From Candidatus Doudnabacteria bacterium (GTDB taxonomy: Bacteria > Patescibacteriota > Doudnabacteria > UBA920): 8,737 nucleotides of DNA. A model generated the notes under the pieces. That model saw only the letters and a program-made list of their open reading frames with translations. It was not told the DNA's origin and ran no database searches. Of the stretch, positions 6,203 through 8,737 are shown one piece after another (position 1 is the stretch's first letter; each line of letters starts with the position of its first letter). A program made the position numbers and the translations under genes. The stretch lies in assembly GCA_016788805.1 (NCBI GenBank), contig JAEUSE010000025.1:1-8737 (forward strand), in the 5' to 3' direction.

Positions 6203-6580
6203 ATGCCCACTCCTCAAAAAGAACCACGCCTCCGTATTATCCGCCTCCAAAGCCTTGTCCAAGAACTTCTGGGTAAAATATTACCTGAATATTTAGGCGA
6301 AACAAACGCCCTGGTCACGGTCAACCAAGTGGAAATTAGCGGAGATATGCGCCACGCCAAAGTATGGCTCTCGGTTCTGGGTGGAGACGACAAAGTCATA
6401 TTTAAAATTATCGAAAAGCATATATACGCAATCCAAGGCGAGCTTAATCGGGAACTACCTATGAAGCTAGTGCCACGCCTCCAATTTAACTTGGACACTA
6501 GTCCTCGATACGCAGAACATATTTCAGAACTTATCAACCAGATACACGCCGATGACCACCACGGTTCCGCTCAACACTAA
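6203..6580 (+). CDS. rbfA: Ribosome-binding factor A
   Basis: RbfA binds the 30S precursor near helix 1 of 16S rRNA and helps late maturation and cold adaptation. The 125-residue length and single KH-type fold are normal for the family. Residues 8-30 form the first helix (RLRIIRLQSLVQELLGKIL). VTVNQVEISGDMRHAKVWLSVLG at about 39-61 is the central beta-hairpin region with the conserved S-x-D-x-x-x-A-K-V pattern. PMKLVPRLQFNLDTSPRYAEHISELINQI at about 86-114 holds the typical R-x-P-x-L-x-F-x-x-D-x-S motif, here read as VPRLQFNLDTS. It follows infB after 108 bases and overlaps the DHH gene by 29 bases. There is no Shine-Dalgarno sequence in front of the ATG. Confidence 0.95.
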   Translation: MPTPQKEPRLRIIRLQSLVQELLGKILPEYLGETNALVTVNQVEISGDMRHAKVWLSVLGGDDKVIFKIIEKHIYAIQGELNRELPMKLVPRLQFNLDTSPRYAEHISELINQIHADDHHGSAQH

Positions 6581-7559
6581 TACACTTACCGCGAACAGCC
6601 TCGCCGCCCTCGCACTGCTTCAAGGTAAGCAGCGTATTTTTTTAACAACCCATGAGCGCACCGACGGCGATGACCTGGGCACTGTACTCGCACTAGCCCA
6701 CGCCTTAAAAAAACAAGGCAAGACGGTAACGGTAGGCATTCGAGGCGGGGTCCCCTCATCGCTTGCGTTTCTTCCCGGCAGCTCGTCCGTGACTGAAGAG
6801 GCCCCAACAGTCGATACGGAAGTTATAATTATCTCCGGCTGCTCCAACCTGGCTCGTACGGGACTGCCCTTGGAATCATTTACCGCTCCGATTATCAACT
6901 TTGATCATCATCCGGACAACGCTCGATTTGGCACCGTTAACCTTGTAGATGCAGCTATTTCGTCTGTCGCCGAGTTGGCATATCATTTCTGCAAAGCCGT
7001 TAATTGGCCTATAGAAAATGAAATGGCTATATGTCTACTCACCGGCATGGTCAGTGATACCGGTTCGTTCCTGCATAGCAACACACAACCCTCCACGCTC
7101 TATGCCGCCTCCAATCTTATGAACAAAGGCGCGAGAACCACAACTATCGCCAACAATACCTTTAAAGGCAAGGCGCTACCCGCGCTCAAAGCGTGGGGTC
7201 GAGCCTTGGCCAACTCCTGGTACGACGCGGAAAAAAGTATGGTTTGCAGCGTCATCACTGAAGAGGATCTTCAAGATTTGCACCACCCCCCGCACAGCGT
7301 ATTTGAAGGAGTGGTAGAAACCATAAACAAAGTCCCGGAAGCACGGTTTGCTCTTTTCCTCAAACAAGACGGACCACTCATTAAAGGCAGTTTGCGCAGT
7401 GACCCGCATAAGCCTATGGGTGGCCTTGATGTTGGCAGCTTGGCCAAACTACTCGGCGGTGGCGGGCACCGGAACGCCGCGGGCTTCGCTTTCCCGGGGA
7501 CACTCATAAAACAAGAAAACAAGTGGCACATTGTGCCAACCAAGCTCAACCCAACATAA
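6552..7559 (+). CDS. DHH/DHHA1 phosphoesterase, NrnA-like, motif II Asp replaced
   Basis: The family (NrnA/RecJ-like) uses two Mn ions to hydrolyse short oligonucleotides or 3'-phosphoadenosine 5'-phosphate. The 335 residues match NrnA length and plan. Motif I is HERTDGDDLGT at 34-44 (H34, D38, D40 kept), motif III is FDHHPDN at 117-123, motif IV is GMVSDTGSF at 165-173 (D169), and the DHHA1 signature GGGGHRNAAGF is at 302-312. At motif II, where relatives have an aspartate in a (hydrophobic)-D-x-x-x-L-x-R-x-G context, this protein reads IIISGCSNLARTG (92-104) with Gly96 at that place. One metal ligand therefore seems lost. The start at 6552 lies inside rbfA in another frame, suggesting translational coupling. 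Upstream infB and rbfA match the usual translation/RNA-turnover neighbourhood. Confidence 0.9.
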   Translation: MTTTVPLNTNTLTANSLAALALLQGKQRIFLTTHERTDGDDLGTVLALAHALKKQGKTVTVGIRGGVPSSLAFLPGSSSVTEEAPTVDTEVIIISGCSNLARTGLPLESFTAPIINFDHHPDNARFGTVNLVDAAISSVAELAYHFCKAVNWPIENEMAICLLTGMVSDTGSFLHSNTQPSTLYAASNLMNKGARTTTIANNTFKGKALPALKAWGRALANSWYDAEKSMVCSVITEEDLQDLHHPPHSVFEGVVETINKVPEARFALFLKQDGPLIKGSLRSDPHKPMGGLDVGSLAKLLGGGGHRNAAGFAFPGTLIKQENKWHIVPTKLNPT

Positions 7560-7593
7560 AAATCCCGACTTTAAGTCGGGATTTTTATGTTGG
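7551..7593 (+). terminator. Long terminator overlapping the DHH stop codon
   Basis: Bases 7551-7571 and 7573-7593 are exact reverse complements, a 21-bp inverted repeat around one T. The core is ATCCCGACTT/AAGTCGGGAT followed by five Ts. The left arm begins inside the last codons of the DHH gene and contains its TAA. On the minus strand the arm begins CCAACATAAA and follows a tRNA-like acceptor end, so it also looks like a tRNA terminator in that direction. Confidence 0.9.
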
Positions 7594-7645
7594 TGCCCAG
7601 GAGACCCGCCCGCCTGATGCGTTCAGGCGGGGGACTCGGTCACCT
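7591..7645 (-). pseudogene. Remnant of a tRNA-Leu 3' end interrupted by a palindrome
   Basis: Bases 7591-7604 (TGGTGCCCAGGAGA) are identical to 7814-7827, the CCA, discriminator, acceptor and first T-stem bases of the intact tRNA-Leu on the same strand. After a 27-base insertion (7605-7631) the match resumes with GGACTCG (7632-7638), the next bases of the intact gene, and then decays (CACCTC at 7641-7646 resembles ACCTCC). Nothing like the D- or anticodon arm follows. So this is a broken partial copy, not a functional tRNA. Confidence 0.65.
7609..7631. repeat. Palindromic repeat inserted in the tRNA remnant
   Basis: CCCGCCTGA (7609-7617) and TCAGGCGGG (7623-7631) form a perfect 9-bp stem with the loop TGCGT. 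It sits within the 27-base segment that splits the tRNA-Leu remnant, so it appears to have been inserted. It resembles REP-like GC palindromes; copy number elsewhere in the genome is unknown. Confidence 0.6.
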
Positions 7646-7703
7646 CACGCTATACTTCTCGTCAGAGCACTCATCGTATGACGCTACGGCGACCCCTGCC
7701 ACT

Positions 7704-7732
7704 ATTTCATGCTGCAGGTATTCGCATGAAAT
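7704..7732. repeat. 9-bp inverted repeat between the tRNA remnant and tRNA-Leu terminator
   Basis: ATTTCATGC (7704-7712) and GCATGAAAT (7724-7732) are exact complements around 11 bases. It has no T-tract. The remainder of 7646-7774 shows no gene or motif I can identify. Confidence 0.4.
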
Positions 7733-7774
7733 TTCTGCAAAGCCAGAACCGTTCTTTTTCAAGTCCGCTACTAA

Positions 7775-7817
7775 ACCAAAGAAAATACTCGCCGAAACAG
7801 CGAGTATTTTCTTTGGT
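7775..7817 (-). terminator. Terminator of tRNA-Leu that pairs with its ACCA end
   Basis: ACCAAAGAAAATACTCGC (7775-7792) and its exact complement (7800-7817) make an 18-bp stem with a 7-base loop. Bases 7814-7817 are the discriminator and CCA of tRNA-Leu, so in the primary transcript the mature 3' end is one end of the hairpin. On the minus strand the second arm is T-rich (TATTTTCTTT). Confidence 0.8.
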
Positions 7818-7901
7818 GCCCAGGAGAGGACTCGAACCTCCACGGGATTGCTCCCACATCCACCTCAAGGATGCGTGTATACCAAATTCCACCACCTGGG
7901 C
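7814..7901 (-). tRNA. tRNA-Leu (anticodon GAG)
   Basis: This is a class II tRNA of 88 bases including encoded CCA. Acceptor GCCCAGG pairs with CCTGGGC, the anticodon stem is CATCC/GGATG with loop TTGAGGT (anticodon GAG), and a long variable arm is present (GTGGGAGCAATCCCGT). The T-arm is GGAGG/CCTCT with TTCGAGT, and the discriminator is A, as leucine tRNAs require. Spurious open frames read antisense across it. Confidence 0.97.
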
Positions 7902-7920
7902 CTATCTAATTAGCTCACCA

Positions 7921-7949
7921 ATTATAACTAAAGTCGGCTTAATGTTCAA
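7921..7949 (-). promoter_or_regulatory. Promoter of tRNA-Leu
   Basis: On the minus strand TTGAAC (7949-7944) and TATAAT (7926-7921) are separated by 17 bases, near consensus, with the expected start a few bases before the tRNA at 7901. Confidence 0.8.
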
Positions 7950-7958
7950 GCTTTAGAC

Positions 7959-7987
7959 TTGCTAAAGGCAAGAGTATTTGTTACACT
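7959..7987 (+). promoter_or_regulatory. Promoter of the tRNA-Val group
   Basis: TTGCTA (7959-7964) and TACACT (7982-7987) are separated by 17 bases. It is back to back with the tRNA-Leu promoter, only 9 bases lying between the two -35 boxes. The leader to tRNA-Val is about 50 bases. Confidence 0.55.
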
Positions 7988-8023
7988 ACTTTCGTTCTGC
8001 TCGAAGCCTCAAACAAGTGTATA

Positions 8024-8039
8024 GCCTGTCCCGACAGGC
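8024..8039. repeat. Small palindrome in the tRNA-Val leader
   Basis: GCCTGTC (8024-8030) and GACAGGC (8033-8039) are exact complements around CC. It lies 6 bases before tRNA-Val, within the presumed transcript leader. It is a third type of GC-rich spacer palindrome in this window. Confidence 0.5.
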
Positions 8040-8045
8040 AAAAGG

Positions 8046-8121
8046 GGACGGTTAGCTCAGTTGGTAGAGCGCTTCGTTTACACCGAAGATGTCACAGGTT
8101 CGAGTCCTGTACCGTCCACCA
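8046..8121 (+). tRNA. tRNA-Val (anticodon UAC)
   Basis: Acceptor GGACGGT pairs with ACCGTCC, D-stem GCTC/GAGC, anticodon stem CTTCG/CGAAG with loop TTTACAC (anticodon TAC), T-stem ACAGG/CCTGT with TTCGAGT, discriminator A and encoded CCA; 76 bases. First gene of a Val-Phe-Gly run on the plus strand. Confidence 0.97.
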
Positions 8122-8254
8122 TAATGCATTTTAAAAACTTGTACACTTGGGCCGAGGCCTTGCGAGCCTAAGCGTAAAAGTTAGAGGAGCAGTTGTGAGG
8201 GCGCGAAGCTTTTGACTTTAGTCAAAACTGAAAGCCTGGAACAGACTGCGACGA
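8122..8254 (+). other. Spacer between tRNA-Val and tRNA-Phe
   Basis: No gene is evident. It contains a perfect inverted repeat, TTTTGACT (8210-8217) and AGTCAAAA (8220-8227), and the self-complementary GGCCGAGGCC. The part after GGCC includes CCGAGGC, identical to the 3' acceptor strand of the next tRNA-Phe, but seven bases may be chance. No clear promoter for tRNA-Phe is visible, so it is probably co-transcribed with tRNA-Val. Confidence 0.4.
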
Positions 8255-8329
8255 GCCTCGGTAGCTCAATGGTAGAGCGAAGCCCTGAAGAGGCTTGCGT
8301 TGTCAGTTCGATTCTGACCCGAGGCACCA
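8255..8329 (+). tRNA. tRNA-Phe (anticodon GAA), with G37
   Basis: Acceptor GCCTCGG pairs with CCGAGGC, D-stem GCTC/GAGC, anticodon stem AAGCC/GGCTT with loop CTGAAGA (anticodon GAA), T-stem GTCAG/CTGAC with TTCGATT, discriminator A and encoded CCA; 75 bases. Position 37 is G, while most bacterial tRNA-Phe have A37 as the site of the i6A-type modification. Confidence 0.96.
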
Positions 8330-8340
8330 TAAAAAAATTA

Positions 8341-8414
8341 GCGGGTATGGTTCAATGGTAGAACTCCTCCTTGCCAAGGAGGGGATAGGGGTTCGATTCC
8401 CCTTACCCGCTCCA
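8341..8414 (+). tRNA. tRNA-Gly (anticodon GCC)
   Basis: Acceptor GCGGGTA pairs with TACCCGC, D-stem GTTC/GAAC, anticodon stem CCTCC/GGAGG with loop TTGCCAA (anticodon GCC), T-stem GGGG/CCCC region with TTCGATT, discriminator T and encoded CCA; 74 bases. It begins 12 bases after the end of tRNA-Phe, so the two are almost certainly co-transcribed. Confidence 0.97.
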
Positions 8415-8454
8415 AAGAAAAAACATCATATCTTATGATGTTTTTTCTTTGGAG
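8410..8454 (+). terminator. Terminator of the tRNA group, pairing with the tRNA-Gly end
   Basis: Bases 8410-8430 and 8434-8454 are exact complements, a 21-bp stem around TCT. The left arm starts with the last acceptor base, discriminator and CCA of tRNA-Gly. The right arm contains TTTTTT then CTTTGG. The same CCAAAGAAAA start is found in the tRNA-Leu terminator. Confidence 0.85.
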
Positions 8455-8459
8455 AAAAT

Positions 8460-8518
8460 CGAGTAAGGGGAACTGAAAAGAACCTTCCGCTCACAGCGGA
8501 ATTTCACCGGAATACTCG
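8460..8518 (+). other. Possible multi-helix RNA element
   Basis: CGAGTA (8460-8465) pairs with TACTCG (8513-8518), enclosing the hairpin TTCCGCT/AGCGGAA (8485-8491 and 8495-8501, loop CAC). Part of this segment is also an inverted partial copy of the tRNA-Gly 3' half: GTAAGGGGAA (8463-8472) is the exact complement of 8397-8406 and GAACC (8480-8484) is the complement of its GGTTC. No open frame of note crosses it. Function unknown. Confidence 0.35.
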
Positions 8519-8532
8519 GAGGATGAAATGGC

Positions 8533-8568
8533 GGCCCGGTATGTCGTACGCGTACGACATACCGGGCC
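8533..8568. repeat. 36-base perfect palindrome
   Basis: GGCCCGGTATGTCGTACG (8533-8550) is followed with no spacer by its exact reverse complement (8551-8568). No T-tract follows, so a simple intrinsic terminator is unlikely. It could be a protein-binding dyad, a cruciform, or a long helix of a structured RNA. Confidence 0.7.
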
Positions 8569-8737
8569 CACGTTAGCATTACACGAATCGATCCGCCAGC
8601 CTACAAAGAGACGAGCATAGCCGTGGGCGGGTCCACCCCCCTTCTGCCAACGACCCATACGTAACAAATTAACCCGCTTTGCGATTAAAACTGCATGGGC
8701 GAATGCCTCAGAGACCCGTCTATCAGCAAATATAACG
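8569..8737. other. Unassigned, apparently non-coding end of window
   Basis: I see no convincing coding frame: the only frame open to the right edge lacks an ATG and encodes an unfamiliar peptide. GTGG (8623-8626) and CCAC (8633-8636) can pair within a GC-rich patch. The segment may be part of a structured RNA that continues outside, but the diagnostic bases of tmRNA, RNase P RNA, SRP RNA and rRNA were not found. Confidence 0.3.

Noticed and set aside
7587..7956. Plus- and minus-strand frames across the tRNA-Leu region
   Set aside because: Their residues (for example LVPRRGLEPPRDCS, GAQERTRTSTG) are translations of tRNA-Leu and its terminator, a well-known source of false ORFs.
8488..8508. 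23S rRNA fragment on the minus strand
   Set aside because: GTGAAATT followed by CGCTGTGA recalls domain IV/V sequence, but the invariant bases that should follow are absent and the match is explained by a local hairpin.
8709..8720. Group I intron P7-like CAGAGAC element
   Set aside because: Only a handful of bases match and no companion core elements (P, Q, S) could be found nearby.
8520..8737. 5' part of a tmRNA on the plus strand
   Set aside because: GGAGGATGAAATGG and the final AATATAACG vaguely recall the tmRNA start and pre-tag bases, but the near-universal TTCGAC block and a tag ending in Ala-Ala are not seen in the window.
1..8737. CRISPR array, insertion sequence or prophage genes
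   Set aside because: No regularly spaced repeats, transposase or phage protein is visible; the only repeats are small palindromes.

Overview
The window looks like part of a Patescibacteria (Candidate Phyla Radiation, probably Parcubacteria-like) genome. This is inferred from gene content and style, not from a marker search. The genes are compact: a short 642-residue IF-2, a 125-residue RbfA, a small bactofilin, a DUF5665-type membrane protein and a divergent diacylglycerol-kinase-fold protein. They are mixed with scattered tRNA genes that all encode CCA, and with small GC-rich palindromes in the spacers. No coding region contains an in-frame TGA, so the standard bacterial code fits and the UGA-glycine lineages are unlikely. 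Strong Shine-Dalgarno sequences are not visible before most starts.

Layout. Bases 1-1331 (minus) hold most of an O-antigen-ligase/polymerase-type membrane protein that runs off the left edge. A divergent promoter region follows, then tRNA-Arg(CCU), a small membrane protein (1660-1941), tRNA-Ala(GGC) with its terminator, and a convergent small membrane protein on the minus strand (2289-2498). That gene shares a divergent promoter region with a bactofilin gene (2640-3029). A hairpin-rich spacer leads to a diacylglycerol-kinase-like gene with eroded nucleotide-binding motifs (3135-3980). From 4099 there is a translation cluster: a good promoter, infB, a possible internal promoter, rbfA, and a DHH/DHHA1 phosphoesterase overlapping rbfA by 29 bases. 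It is closed by a 21-bp-stem terminator.

The right end (7594-8737) is tRNA territory. It holds a broken copy of a tRNA-Leu 3' end carrying a palindromic insertion, then tRNA-Leu(GAG) on the minus strand, divergent from a tRNA-Val(UAC), tRNA-Phe(GAA), tRNA-Gly(GCC) group. The last 280 bases are non-coding as far as I can see. They hold a multi-helix region and a 36-base perfect palindrome, which may be an unrecognised structured RNA or regulatory site.

How the genes relate. IF-2 (initiation), RbfA (30S maturation) and the DHH phosphoesterase (probably nanoRNA or pAp turnover) form the familiar translation/RNA-turnover block. The ligase and bactofilin are cell-envelope or cell-shape functions. 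The most unusual features are the degenerate active sites of the kinase-like protein and of the DHH protein (motif II Asp replaced by Gly), terminator hairpins that pair with the CCA ends of tRNAs, the tRNA remnants, a tRNA-Phe with G37, and the terminal palindrome region.
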